NCBI GenBank assembly: GCA_947568835.1
Contig: OX387607.1
Location: forward strand, 1,178,001 to 1,242,000
DNA: 64,000 nt
Direction of reading: 5' to 3'
From: Protonemura montana
Taxonomy: Eukaryota; Arthropoda; Insecta; Plecoptera; Nemouridae
The notes beneath the pieces were generated by a model, which saw only the letters and a list, made by a program, of their open reading frames with translations, ran no database searches and had not been told where the DNA came from. Of the stretch, positions 23,801 through 35,500 are shown piece after piece (position 1 is the first letter of the stretch; each line of letters opens with the position of its first letter). The position numbers and the translations under genes are program-made.

Positions 23801-26800
23801 AGTGGAGCCACTGTCGTATGAAATTTAATTTCGATATTTATCGTAAGTTACTCGCCTTTTAATATTGTTACATGTATATCAATCCTCGAGGTAAACATTG
23901 ATGGAGATTTTTTGAGCATGAAAAGTCTCAAAAGCGAGTTAACCTACGAGAAATATCGAAATTAAATTTTTATACGACAGTTTATACTTAACGTGATGTT
24001 CCGGTACTCTGCATTTTTGTCGGTAAGGTAGTCATTTGGCGGCCATCTTTCACGCAGAGACTGTAACATTGACGTTGATTCTCTACCTATAACCTACACT
24101 CAACGCTGCTAGGAAACTAGGATACGACAGCAACCACATTGTCATGGACAAAGCATGGCGTATGAAGCTTGCTGGACTGACGGAGCCGTCTGTTTGAACA
24201 ATGATTAGCCCTACAAGAGACAATAAAGAGCAACTGTCAGTGGAGAAACGTGACCCGTACGTTTTGCCCTAGTGGCAAATCTCCCACCATATGAAGGGAA
24301 GAAAGCAGCGCATAACTTGAAAAGTATTTTATTATTAACAACACTATAACCGTCTCAAAAATTGATGCCCAAATTAGTGTCCAGATAGCTCAATGGTTGA
24401 GAACAACACCTGCGAAAGGTGGAGATCGGGGTTCGAGTCCGCGTTTGGGCATCAATTTTTGAGACGGTTATAGTGTTCATAATAATAAAATACCCCGCGC
24501 ATTGCAAGCGTTTGCAATTTAAATAAGATTTCATCCTAAAACTTGACAAGTGTTTCTTGAAAAATATTCTGCGTGCAACTTTAATGACTTTCTAACTCTT
24601 CCCCCTTTTATTTATTTATCTAATTTCTCAAGGACCAATTTTTGAGAGATTTTTAGCATTCCTAATAATAAAATAAAATGTAAATAAAATATCACAAATG
24701 TATTAGTCATCAACTCACCCTCCTTGGCCTCTTTCTTGGCTTCCTCTGCCTTGACATCCACCTTTGGAAGCACTGGGGGCTGGACTGGGGCCGGCAAGGA
24801 AGGTGGTACTTGACTGGGTGGGGGCGGCAGAATGGGGGGCTGAGAAGGTGGCGGTGGCTGGCTCATGTCTGGATACATCATCGCCCGCTCTCCACCCCAG
24901 CCGGGGGGCATCGCTTGCGGGGGCACGGCCACCTGCTGGGGGGGCGGAGCGTATTCACCGTAGCCCGGCTGCGGATAGCCGTAGTTCTCGTAGTGGTACT
25001 GCTGAGGCGGGTACGGTGGGTACTGGGGCGGTCCTGCGGAACAAACGATGTCTAAGAAAATTTAAACTCAACTAGTGCTTTGCGGACACTCTTTTATTCG
25101 GTTAAAAGTAGCATTCAGTTTGTCATTTCTTGACTCAAAAGCAGTAAAAGATAGACAAGAAGAATCGAAGAATTGAAGACGCTCTTCATGGCAAGAAGTT
25201 CAAACCATGTTACCAGAAAAGCTCATAATATAACCATCAACCTTACATCCCTGTCAATACTAGAATAATCAAATTCCCATCCAAACTTGCAGCGTTACGT
25301 GCAGAAAGCTCTCATTGAAGGCAGGGTGCTGACAAAAGTACACCGAGGTTGTTATCAAGTGTAAAAAGTGCCGAAAGGATGGATAACCACATTTAATAAA
25401 AGTTCAGAAAGAAGTCTATCGATGCTTGTTTTCTTGTACGGCCTTCAACTCACAAGTTTGTATACATTCCTACTACCACTTCTTCCTAAATTGACTCTAA
25501 AAATAAAACAACAAAATACATTTACTATTATTATTTAGCAAGGGCTTCGCGAATGCAATTTGAGTTGTAAGACGAGCTTAGCGATGATAAAATGTGAAGC
25601 CAATCCATTGTATAGATCAAAGCAAAACAGTCAAAGTCACAAAATTAAGTCAGAAATTTGGGAATAAAAAGAGAAAGTATTCACATATGGGCTCAAAAAC
25701 TTTGCAACTACTTAAATTTGATGTATTTCACATCTTTGCAAAGTTCTGTGGGCAAAATATCAAACGCATTTGGCGGTAGATTTTTTAACGATTACACAAA
25801 ATCTGAAATTATTTGGAGCAGGCAACAAAAATTCAAACGAACAAACAAACACACAAGTGAGTTTTTTCTGGGGGAAGTAAAATTCAATATTTTGCTACTC
25901 TTGCTACGCTCATCAAGCATTCACTACCTGTATTACGTACTACTAGTGGCTTCCAGTGGGATGAGGACGTGGGTATGCTCTGAAAGTATATTTGTAATCG
26001 ACTAACCAACCCACTCGTAGTTGAATTCTGTTCTCCAACTTAGTTTTAGAAACATCTAACCTAACCTTGGAGTGGGCATACCTAGCATACCATGACGGCA
26101 CACCCTGGCAGTTTATATTTACCTAATCCAACACATTCATTGCTGCTACTTAAAAGACTTTTGAGAAGGTATTAGTTCCTTATAATAACATACCCTGCGC
26201 ATCGCAAGCGTTTGCAATGTAAATCAGATTTCACATAAGTTCAAAACCTGTTGCGTATTACAAAAGAGAACTTTCCCGCATTGCTCTAAGGTCTTATACT
26301 GGTTTTCAGATGCATATCTTCTTCATCTAACCTTAGTACTAGATTTGACAAAAACTATTTTAACTGGATTTTGAATGTCAAGCAAAGAACTAAATTTACC
26401 AACGTTTCATAACTTGTACCTGTTATTTTATCTCTTACCTTGTTAACTTTACCAATACTTGCATACCAATACATACGATGTAAATTGAAAAAGAACGTAG
26501 AGAAGAGGAAGAAGTGGACGAACCGCTCTCAGCTCACCTTTAAACACCCAGTGTTTGGGAGACGGCTGATTGAGAACAATTGGGAAGCCAGGGATTAAAG
26601 GCCAAGGTTCGTGCATGCCTGGATCAGACAGAACATGCGTGGTTAACACAAGCACCGTTGAGTGTAAGTTCTAGGTAGAGTTTCAACGTCAATGTTACAG
26701 TCTCTGCGTGAAAGATGGCCGCCAAATGACTACCTTGCCGACAAAAATGCAGAGTACCGGAACGTCACGTTAAGTGAAGCCACTGTCTTATGAAATTTAA

Positions 26801-29800
26801 TTTCGATATTTCTCGTAGGTTAACTCGCTTTTGAGACTTTTCAGCCTCAAAAAAAAAACCATCAATGTTTACCTCAACGATTGATATACTTGTTACGATA
26901 TTAAAAAGCGAGTAACCTACGAGAAATATCGAAATTAAAATTCATATGACAGTGGCTCCACTTAACGTGATGTTCCGGTACTCTGTATTTTTGTCGGTAA
27001 GGTAGTCATTTGGCGGCCATCTTTCACGCAGAGACTGTAACATTGGCGTTGTTTCTCTACCTAGAACCTACACTCAACGCTAGCACAAGCAAGACATCGA
27101 CGTGGTTAACACTAGCACAAGCAAGACACCGACGTGGAAGACATTGAAGTTTCTGTGAGTTAGAGATCAAACTTAAAGTTTAACATTTTATAAAAACTCA
27201 ATCTTAGTCTAGGACCATAGTCTAAGGATGTAGTTTTAGATACAGTCTAAAACTACGGCAGGTGTGTAAGGAGATGGGGGTAGATTAAACAAGGCAAAGT
27301 TGAGAGGAAGAAAAATGAGGAAAAAAAGAGATTGGAATTCAAGCAAGAGATGTTGAATGTGTGTTGAGGTGAATAAACAGGTGATGCAAGAATGTTTCAG
27401 AGTTTTAGGAAATTTTTAAAAGATGTTTTGTAAATGTTAAATGTTAAGACGTCACTCAGATATGGTGTAAAATGTACAAATCTGTTTCAAATGAAATATA
27501 TAAACTTAACGAATAATCATTAGTGCTGTGAATCCCCACTCATTATAAACTACCCCACCGAGACCAGATCCAAGCGTGGTAGCATAAGAAAGCATGTCTT
27601 AAAAGCTGTCAGGCGATCTCAGCATCTCCATGGCTACCAAACGTTGAATCTACCATTGAACCTCCTATGCTAGGCCATGATATACCCGTGGTAACATAAG
27701 ATAGCAGAATTGAGAAGCTCTGTCAGGCGATCTCAGCATCTTCATGGCTACCAAACGTTGAATCTACCATTGAACCTCCTATGCTAGGCCATGATATACC
27801 CGTGGTAACATAAGATAGCAGAATTGAGAAGCTCTGTCAGGCGATCTCAGCATCTCCATGGCTACCAAACGTTGAATCTACCATTGAACCTCCTATGCTA
27901 GGCCATGATATACCCGTGGTAACATAAGATAGCAGAATTGAGAAGCTCTGTCAGGCGATCTCAGCATCTCCATGGCTACCAAACGTTGAATCTACCATTG
28001 AACCTCCTATGCTAGGCCATGATATACCCGTGGTAACATAAGATAGCAGAATCGAGAAGCTCTGTCAGGCGATCTCAGCATCTCCATGGCTACCAAACGT
28101 TGAATCTACCATTGAACCTCCTATGCTAGACCATGATATACCCGTGGTAGCATAAGATAGCAGAATTGAGAAGCTCTGTCAGGTGATCTCAGCATCTCCA
28201 TGGCTACCAAACGTTGAATCTACCATTGAACCTCCTATGCTAGACCATGATATACCCGTGGTAGCATAAGATAGCAGAATTGAGAAGCTCTGTCAGGTGA
28301 TCTCAGCATCTACATGGCAACCAAAAGTTGGATCTACCATTGAACTGCCCATGCATGTAAGTTTTTTGTTTGTTTTCAAAGTTGACAACAAAACTGAAAT
28401 TTCTAAGGAAACAGTGAGTATATTGAGTGCCGTCTACCTGCTGGAGGTGCCCCGTACGGCTGCGGAGGTTGGTAGTTCTCCGGGTACATCGCTGCCGGTG
28501 GCGGCATGTCGTAGCCCGGCTGGTTGCCGGGCGGAGGGTATCTCTGCTGTGTTCGCTGCTGGCCTCGCATTGGAGGGGAAGCGGTTTGGTGAGCGGACGT
28601 GCTGCGATCATCGCTTCCACTTCGAGACCTGCAAGATTTTGCAAGTTTTTTTATAGAAAACACTCTTTAAAATGATGTGTCTACGAAGCTCAATTGGTTA
28701 GAGTACCACCAGCGATAGGTGGAGATCGGGATTCGATTCCCCGTTTGGGCATCAATTTTGAGACCTGTAAGGTGTCACAATAAAGAACGAAGCCAAGAGA
28801 TAGGATGAAAACAATGATTTATTCAAAGAGATGTTAATCCGGCGGACCGGTGATACATTCGGAGGACCGAAGTCAACTGCCTCTCCTTGGGGTCGCAGCC
28901 CTTTCGGATCGTCTCTGTACCCTACCTACCTGCCCTGGTGGAGAGACAGGTTACTAACCGCACAAAGTGGCGGGAACGTTACAGACGGTTATTCATTGGT
29001 GTTTCTAAAAATAAAAAATAAAATTCCAAGATCTTTATGATTGGTAGAAAAATTATTTCAAAAGCTTGAAAAACAAAAATTCTTGCACGTTCTTTTGTAG
29101 AACAAATGTGCTCATGTGTCGTATGCATTAACTATTTTTATGCACATTCAAAATTGCAATTTTTTTTTTATTGCAGCATAATGAATCATTTATTTATTGC
29201 AAATAGAGTAAAACATACGTGATTTTCGACTATGTACAGACTGGAGCAGCTAGAAACAATTGCAAAACAGTGCATGGGAGCGGCAAAGTTAAGGGATGTT
29301 GATTTTTTTAGGGGCAGCTGCACGAAAATATTGGCATAAACCGTTGCTTACTAATCTGATGGGTTAGTCCCACTACTAGCCTCGAAACTCATGTGTGGAA
29401 ACCACAAGGTTAACGAAGTAAACTGGAGTTATTTTAAATGGCGACCAGAACTAAAGGGTTGCTTCCTCCGAAAGCAAGCACCTTTATTCCAGTCCTGAGA
29501 TTCAGTGACCAGATGCATGTATTTCCGTTATAAATCAGTGTCAATGGAAAGTACGCCTTAATGGGCAAGCTTGTCTGCTGAAATACAATATTTGCAACTG
29601 GGTTTTTATATGATACAACTGATTTCCCCAGTTTTATTTAGCATTTAAAACCTAGTTATAGACGGTTTTTCTCGGAGAAATGGTTTGAATGGGTTTAACA
29701 CTAGTGCTAAGGATAGAGGTAAGGTGTTAAAGTCTAAAAACCATAAAATAGTGTGGACCACTTTTCCCTTCCCAGTTTACAATTGCTTGTAGACGGCTGC

Positions 29801-31262
29801 AAGGGTGTTAGTTCGATATAATTCCATAAAAACTTTATCTGTTGCAGGAATATTGATTTCTCTGCCAATTTTCACATGTGAGCTCAAACCAGCATGCCTC
29901 CCTAGCCACCTTTTCTTGTTGCATTAAATTAACTATCCTACAAATCTGTCCTTACCTTCGCCTCCTTCGAGGAGAAGGACTCCTGTCCCTCCTCTGCCGA
30001 TCCCTGCGTGGGGAGGAACTCCAGTCCCTCCTGTCATGACTCCTCCTGCGATCATTGGATCCACTCCTCTCCTTGCGTCCGCTTCTCCTCCGGGGACTCC
30101 CACTCCTCTCACGCCGGCTTCTCGGAGACGAACTTCTCTCCCAGCGGTTGCCGCGACTCCTTCCGGAACTGCGCTCTCTCTTCCTTCCTGGACTTCCATT
30201 CCTATCCTTCCTCCCTCCCTGGGCCGGACTCACTGAGCCAGATGGGCTACGCGGACCTCGCTTGCTCGATTCTTTCGTCGGCCGCTGTTCGTCGGTCGCA
30301 ATGCCTGGAATCTGATTAGCGAGCAACGTCGGATTGTTGCTTATCTTCTCGAAGATTGTCTCGGCTCGAGGTTTGTTGAAATCAATGAGCGGCTGCTGTT
30401 GGCGAGGATCGTTTCGCACCGGAATGAAACGGTTCTGGAAGCCGCGAGGTTGTTCCAGCTTTACGGTACTGCGCAAGTCGGATGTGTTTCCCCGGAGTGC
30501 CATTTCTTCGTCTTCTTTGTTTTTCTCTTGGCTGGCCAAACGTGGATCATCTCGAATCCGCGGATCCTTCGCTGGAGCTCGGTACATGTCCATCGATGCA
30601 CCCTCAGACTTCTGAGATAATCTTGGGTCACTTCTTTTCGGAGCTTCCACTTCGAGTTCGATTAGTTTATTGGTAAGTCTGGGATCTTTGCGGTGCATTA
30701 TGTACCCTGATTGATCGTCTCCCTTCTTCTGTAGGTCTGGATCATCCATGGCTAGTTGCCGCCCGTACAAAGGTCCCTCCCTCGATTCCCGGCTCCAACT
30801 ACGATCCAGGTTACGATCGGTCGGGTTCTTATCGATGCCACGTTGAAGTTTCCCTTCAATGTCAAAGGTGTTTGACATGACTTCAAAATCTTCACGGCGT
30901 GAGTTGTCGTATGGTTTGCCTCTTCCACTCGACTTTTGCGCTCCGTTGGCACCCAGGTCTCGTCTATCGAATGGTTTTGACCTTCCTCTTAATCCACCTC
31001 GCCTAGGATCAAGCTTGCCTGAATCAGGGCCTTGGTGCTCAAGATCCCAGTTGTCAAAATTGTTCAAGTCGTCTGGGTCGGCTTCTGGAAATCTGCCTTG
31101 GCTTCTGCCTGATGGGGCACCTCGTACTCCTTGCTTCCCGTATTTGCCGACGCCACCACTTTTGGAATTACCCCAATTTGCATCAACGTCGTTCAAAAAG
31201 AGATCATCGCTCATACTCTCAAGTTTACGAAGTTCTCGAACGATTTCTTCCTCATCATCCAT
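14838..31262 (-). CDS. ZNF318: ZNF318 orthologue, matrin-type zinc-finger nuclear protein (about 1550 aa)
   Basis: Coding exons (minus): 31262-29956, 28628-28438, 25033-24719, 23604-23420, 22584-22471, 22168-21887, 21387-21288, 20396-20278, 17557-16841 and 16160-14838; phases agree, total 4653 nt. Order: acidic start ([15 protein letters not shown]), RS-rich tract (about residues 330-440), Pro/Tyr-rich segment with [15 protein letters not shown] (about 440-600), coiled coil (about 605-705, [24 protein letters not shown]), finger 1 [20 protein letters not shown] (about 770-800), finger 2 [20 protein letters not shown] (about 840-865), then [20 protein letters not shown], as in human ZNF318. 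A Lys- and Ser/Asp-rich region and a Met/Pro-rich tail follow, ending AGDMAAQSF. The acceptor before 17557 (GTAG|ACG) was chosen because the alternatives break the frame. ZNF318 is a nuclear cofactor, known in mouse B cells for repressing alternative Ighm/Ighd transcription termination; the arthropod role is unknown. Confidence 0.88.
16381..16560. repeat. tRNA-derived SINE, head-to-head inverted fragment pair
   Basis: The 3' part of the SINE (from about box B to the body) is present on both strands around a centre near 16,440. The right side reads CCGCGTTTGGGCATCAATTT and ends at TTTCATCC. The left is its inverted copy, including GGACTGGAACCCCGATC. The tRNA 5' half is missing. Lies in the intron between coding exons 16841 and 16160. 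Confidence 0.75.
18050..18722 (+). repeat. 49-bp minisatellite, about 14 copies
   Basis: Units begin TAGTCTTTGCCTCATAAGGA and end in a TTTATCTGTGG-like tract, with a constant period of about 49 bp and small substitutions between units. Some neighbouring units share variants (GTTAGC, TATGG) as alternating pairs, suggesting higher-order duplication. It lies in an intron of the ZNF318-like gene. Confidence 0.95.
18723..19710. repeat. Candidate degraded DNA-transposon remnant
   Basis: The left edge has GGGGCAAAGGGGCACATGCC. The right edge, inverted, reads CAGTGGCGGCCGGTGGGTAG, then GGAGGGGCACAAATAC. These look like diverged terminal repeats of a hAT- or similar-type element, with a CpG-rich segment at 18,900-19,200 between them. 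There is no transposase reading frame and no clear target duplication. Confidence 0.3.
19777..20199. repeat. Foldback MITE, complete copy with 7-bp target duplication
   Basis: Starts CGTTGAGTGTAGGTTCTAGG and ends CCTATAACCTACACTCAACG. The two arms, about 190 bp each, are inverted copies including GCGTGAAAGATGGCCGCCAA. It is flanked on both sides by GTATTAT (19,770-19,776 and 20,200-20,206). It is non-coding, so it would be mobilised by a transposase elsewhere. Confidence 0.9.
22815..23307 (+). mobile_element. 5'-truncated non-LTR retrotransposon (LINE) 3' fragment
   Basis: An ORF (22,825-23,130) reads [20 protein letters not shown], then [20 protein letters not shown] and a terminal YNALP. 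This matches the C-terminal end of jockey/CR1-like reverse transcriptases recalled from many animals. Further degenerate codons follow ([16 protein letters not shown]), and the element ends in an ATT microsatellite at about 23,288, as many LINEs do. It is deeply 5'-truncated and inactive. It lies in the ZNF318 intron between exons 23604 and 22584. Confidence 0.7.
23684..24105. repeat. Foldback MITE, second copy
   Basis: Same ends and inverted arms as the 19,777-20,199 element (TGTTGAGTG to CACTCAACG), 422 bp. The flanks CTACTAC and CTGCTAG match at 5 of 7 positions, so the target duplication is eroded. Lies in an intron of the ZNF318-like gene. Confidence 0.85.
24337..24540 (+). repeat. tRNA-derived SINE with perfect inverted arms around the tRNA-like unit
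   Basis: Arms of 34 bp (24,340-24,373 and 24,444-24,477) are exact reverse complements; the right arm begins TTTGGGCATCAATTTTTGAG. The 70 bases between them are tRNA-like: box A TAGCTCAATGG, an anticodon-arm-like CACCTGCGAAAGGTG and box B GGTTCGAGTCC. The usual family tail (CCCCGCGCATTGCAAGCG, TTTCATCC) follows. Lies in an intron of the ZNF318-like gene. Confidence 0.85.
26185..26235 (+). repeat. tRNA-SINE tail fragment
   Basis: Only the 3' body is present (ACCCTGCGCATCGCAAGCGT, then TTTGCAATGTAAATCAGATT). The head is absent. Confidence 0.65.
26656..27079. repeat. Foldback MITE, third copy
   Basis: 424 bp from CGTTGAGTG to CACTCAACG with the shared inverted arms. Flanking heptamers CAAGCAC and CTAGCAC match at 6 of 7. 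A duplicated segment containing AGCACAAGCAAGACA follows directly on the right. Confidence 0.85.
27585..28340 (+). repeat. 114-bp satellite array, about 6.5 copies
   Basis: Units contain GAGAAGCTCTGTCAGGCGAT, GGCTACCAAACGTTGAATCT and ATGATATACCCGTGGTAACA. The outermost units are the most divergent and the inner ones almost identical, consistent with local homogenisation. The array lies in the ZNF318 intron just downstream of coding exon 28628-28438. The same unit occurs inverted in a symplekin intron at 45.5-45.9 kb. Confidence 0.95.
28681..28775 (+). repeat. tRNA-derived SINE, divergent copy
   Basis: Box A-like GAAGCTCAATTGGTTAGAG, box B GATTCGATTCC, then GTTTGGGCATCAATTTTGAG. The left inverted arm is absent and the tail diverges after about 28,770. 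Confidence 0.7.
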
Positions 31263-31655
31263 CACTGGAAACTAACAAAAAAAAAGAAAAAATTAAACCC
31301 TTTAACAAAGCCTTTGAAGATGAAGATTACATATTCCAATATTTATTCTAAAATCAGAGTGCAAAGGCTTGAATATAAAAACATATTTTTAATTAATTTC
31401 ATGTATTTTATAGCTATCACAAACATTCTCAAGGCATCCCTAAATCATTGAATCATAATTTCTGTTCGTCAGCTTAGGGACGCTAGTGATATCTGGTTAG
31501 GGTAACTTTTGTGTAATTCACGAAGTAACAAGTCCTTTTATGAATTGAATGCTTAAAGAGATGTGAAATAATAACTTGTAAAGTTCTCACCTTTTAAGAC
31601 GTAGAAAAAACTCCAATTTACAACAATAGACGACAGTATTTTGAGAAACAACTAC

Positions 31656-31735
31656 CTAGGCGGCATGCAAGAGCGACATTTTGGTCTGCCGTAATACCGG
31701 TGTGAACATGGCGTCGTGTAGACCAGAACGGAGCC
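31656..31735 (-). promoter_or_regulatory. Candidate 5' leader exon of the ZNF318-like gene, with an uORF
   Basis: The coding exon begins at an acceptor (TTTCCAG, exon from 31264), so a leader exon must lie upstream. A good donor follows at 31655 (CCTAG|GTAGTT). The candidate exon holds a 17-codon uORF (ATG 31709-31707, MFTPVLRQTKMSLLHAA) whose TAG occupies the last three exon bases. After splicing, that stop lies two bases before the main ATG. The exact transcription start is not visible. Confidence 0.35.
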
Positions 31736-32571
31736 CCAAAACCAGACGCAAGGGATTACGGCAACACAACACAGCAAAAACGTGCAAATTGTTGAAAATC
31801 GCCTAGGAAAACATCAAATCGCCGTGTAGATATTTTTAAATAACAATGCACCACATATCTGCACCAGCAGAATATCTTCTTTTAAATGTGAATACAAACA
31901 ATTATTGTCGAATAATAAACATTTATTGTCAGATATTAGGAACATACATTAAATTTTAATACATTTTCACTTAATATTGTTGATAAGGTGCAGTCATGAT
32001 ACTAGAAATAAGAAAAATATATTTGTTAAATCAGTACAATTAAATAGTACTTCGACTCAAGGCGTGAATGAGTGTAACAAATTAGAAAGCATAATAAGGA
32101 ATACGAAATCAATATTAAATTTTAAGAAAGAATTGTACAAATACTTTGAAAAGAAAGAATTATGCAAGTATTTATGTTAAAAGTTGAATAGCTGTACCAA
32201 GCTAAATAAAACATTAAAAATAAAACAAAAAAAAAGGAACATTGAAACAAATTCGTTTTTTTCTGAGAAGCACTGCCGCATAGAGAATATTTGTCAGATC
32301 ATTTTTTATTTGGCATTTTTGGGTTCCTTCCTTGTGAAACTCCGAGCATACAATTTGGCTTAGATGGTTGCTTTTCAGTTAAATGCGACAGCCTTCCTCA
32401 GGTTTACGTAATATGTGTAAAAACACCAACATTCTACCAAATATATATTTCACAAATATTCACGTAACAACAAATACAAGGAACATTATCAGATAAGATT
32501 TAATATAATAAATATATTCTGATGGCACGTGGAATTCTTAAGCTAGTTCAGTAACAAAATACCAGTCAATT

Positions 32572-35500
32572 TCACTCGAGTAAGTCTCGCAAAGCATTGA
32601 ACAATGCCAGCTGCTCAAGGTTTTCAGGTGGATCAAATACTTCTGCTGACCCTTGCAGATCCATTTTTAAAAAGTCTACTTGTGTCATCACAGAACGTTT
32701 AGGACGCAACACAGAATTACGCAGTCTTAAAAGAATATCCGTAGGAATGTTTGCTTTAAAACTATTGACATCAACTCCATTGGAACCGCTTGTCTGCACC
32801 GTGGCATTCTCATTACAATCATGCCCCACTCCATTCAAATACTGGATGGGTTCGTCAGCTTTACCATTTTCTAAATGAGATTCATCAACATTTTTTACCA
32901 CGCTTAATCCCTTCGGCAGATCAAATTTCTCCGTTACATCCAGCTCTACGAAATCATTGCTGCTATCTTCCGTGATATTTATCACGAGCGGATCAATCTT
33001 TTTCAATTTATCTTTAAGATTCTTTTTAGAAAGTAAATTAATGGCTATCTTCTCTCTCGCAGGTTTCTTGTCCATTACAAGTTCACTACCAACCAGAACT
33101 ACAGGCTTTCTCACAATATCTTTCTTTAAAGGCTGAGGGACTTTGACCACCATCGACGAGCCTAACATATTGAGAGTTACGTTGCATGTTTTTCTATCTC
33201 CAGTCGATTCGATCAGGTTAGCGTACAAATCCTCTTCTTTATTGCACATTGCTCCTTCATCCCTGGTTATGCTCAGCATCTCAGTTTGGTTTACAGCTGG
33301 TGGTTCATGTCCTGTCAACGTTATGTTGCATCTAATTTGAGAAGGTAAAGGTCTTGACAAAGAGGACACTACAAAATTAGAACTTGGTATCATGCTCCTG
33401 TTAGGGATTGGCATGGCCAACCTGGACGGTACGTATATGTTTGGCGATACCACCGAATTAGGCAGGGAACACAAGAAGTTTGTACTTCGTGGTTCGTAGC
33501 CGTTTGGAGGGGGCACGGGACTGATCGAAGGCAGAAACTCTGAACTAGGTGGGTGGGGTATCGAACAATAAAGACCAAAGTTTTGCTGATGGTATGGCTG
33601 ACTCTCATGCGGTGTCACTGTGCCGTAATGGTACGGCTGGTAGTTGTACTGATTGCCGTAGGTGACGCACTGAAACGGATACTGCACCTGGAAACAAAAA
33701 TGGTCGTAACTTTATAGCTGGACCTAACACTGGAAACGAAGCTAGACTGGAAAATGTTTAATCGAACCAGGATAAAAACCCGGAACTTCCCAACCACTGG
33801 TCTGGTGATGTACCTGGCCGGCAATTGAGAGGTTCTGAGTTCGTATCCTGGTTCAGATGAAAATGTTTCGGTCTAGCTCCCTTCCAATCTTTTGCTTGCT
33901 GGTTTTAGCTCCCTAGTGGAATCATCAGGAAAACCAAAAACCCAAAATACCTAAAGTTGTGTCCTGGCTTTGTGGAAAGTGAAAGATAAGTGTAGAACCT
34001 GGTAGTTTATTGTTTTATTTTGAATGTCAATAATAGAAGGAAGTTTTCTTCAAATAATCAAATGAGTTTAACGCACAATACAGTTACATAACGTGGTACT
34101 ACACGAGTGTTTATAACGGTATCAAAATTCAAGTGGATTTTTCATAGCATTACTGCATTACTTACTAGCATTACTAGCATTAGCATTGTTATGACTGAGA
34201 TGATTTATTTCCACATGCTTTGAATCTCATGCCATTCCATGGTCAACAAAGCTTCTACAAAAACCTAATGCCAGGAAAAATGTTTAATTGTTTCATGAGA
34301 TTATCCCATAAATACTGTACCACGATTGATGTATTTTGATGAGTGACTGCATTGGGCTGATTTCTCTGTAAGATTATGCATTGTTTACCATCTTTCATCT
34401 TCACCGTCACTGTACAGAACAGGACAACAGTTTCTGGTGAATTCCACAAGAGATTACAGAGTATGCTGTTTCCATCATCCGATTTCAAGGTTGAGTTTTT
34501 GCAAAAAATTAAAATAGTTGCACTTTTTAAGAAAAACTATTTGAACTGGGTTTTGAATGCAAAGTAAAGGGCTACTAAATTTCCAGACGTTTTGTAACAT
34601 GCACTAGTTACTTCTTCAGAGGTTTGAGCCTGTTCAAAACCCAGTTCAAATAGTTTTTCTTAAAACTAGTGCTAAGGATAAATCAAGTAGACATAAATCT
34701 AAACCCCATCATAATTGCACTTTTTATTTTTTGGTTTGGTCCTTATTGGTTATGCTTTTTATGTTTCGTGTCCTGATGTTTTTAATGTCCCTGTATTGTT
34801 CTAATTTTATTATATCACACTTGTGAACTTACCTCCGTTGCTTGATCAATAAATAATTAATAAATAAATAAATATTAACTCGAACTTGTAGCAGAGGTTA
34901 AGTTTTGGTTTACCATCAAACGGTTTGCACAACTTTAATAAATGAAAATGTCCATTTTTAATTGAGTATTTGTGTAATTATCTTCTTTTGAATCTTTAAA
35001 AATATTTGAAATATCAGTAAAACTGTATTTAACTTGACTAAGTTTGAACCAAGTAAAGCTGGATGTTGGTGAGACCAGCCACGGGTCCGCCGCATTCCTC
35101 GACTATAGCTCAGTCTTGGGATGGAACTCACCATGTCAGGAGTACGAATAGAGAATTCACCGTTATTCTGAATCGTGGTGAAGTTGGTTGTAGTTTGTGG
35201 CAAGACCACTTGGACCTCGGTGGAGTTCGAAGGTAGCGCATGTTTTTCATGGGATTGTCTGGAAAATTACCGAAGATTTTACCGAAATGTATGCCAATAT
35301 CTTCACGAGGGAAATGAGAGGCACGCTTTTATAAATTGGTTAGAATTGGAGATTTGGCAAGATAAGAAGTAATTTAACAAAATAACCCTATCTAGACTCC
35401 AAAGGTGCACTGAAAATGTAATCCATATTGACTCAGCCATTTGGTCAGCACAGCATTAAAAAATAGGATGGATTTTTGTAGGTTTATTTGAATCGAGTCT

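Noticed and set aside
27585..28340. CRISPR-like array of repeats and spacers
   Set aside because: It is a head-to-tail satellite with no unique spacers, inside a eukaryotic intron.
31977..32180. 67-aa plus-strand ORF between two genes
   Set aside because: AT-rich, Lys/Asn-biased, no homology recognised and no splice or promoter signals.
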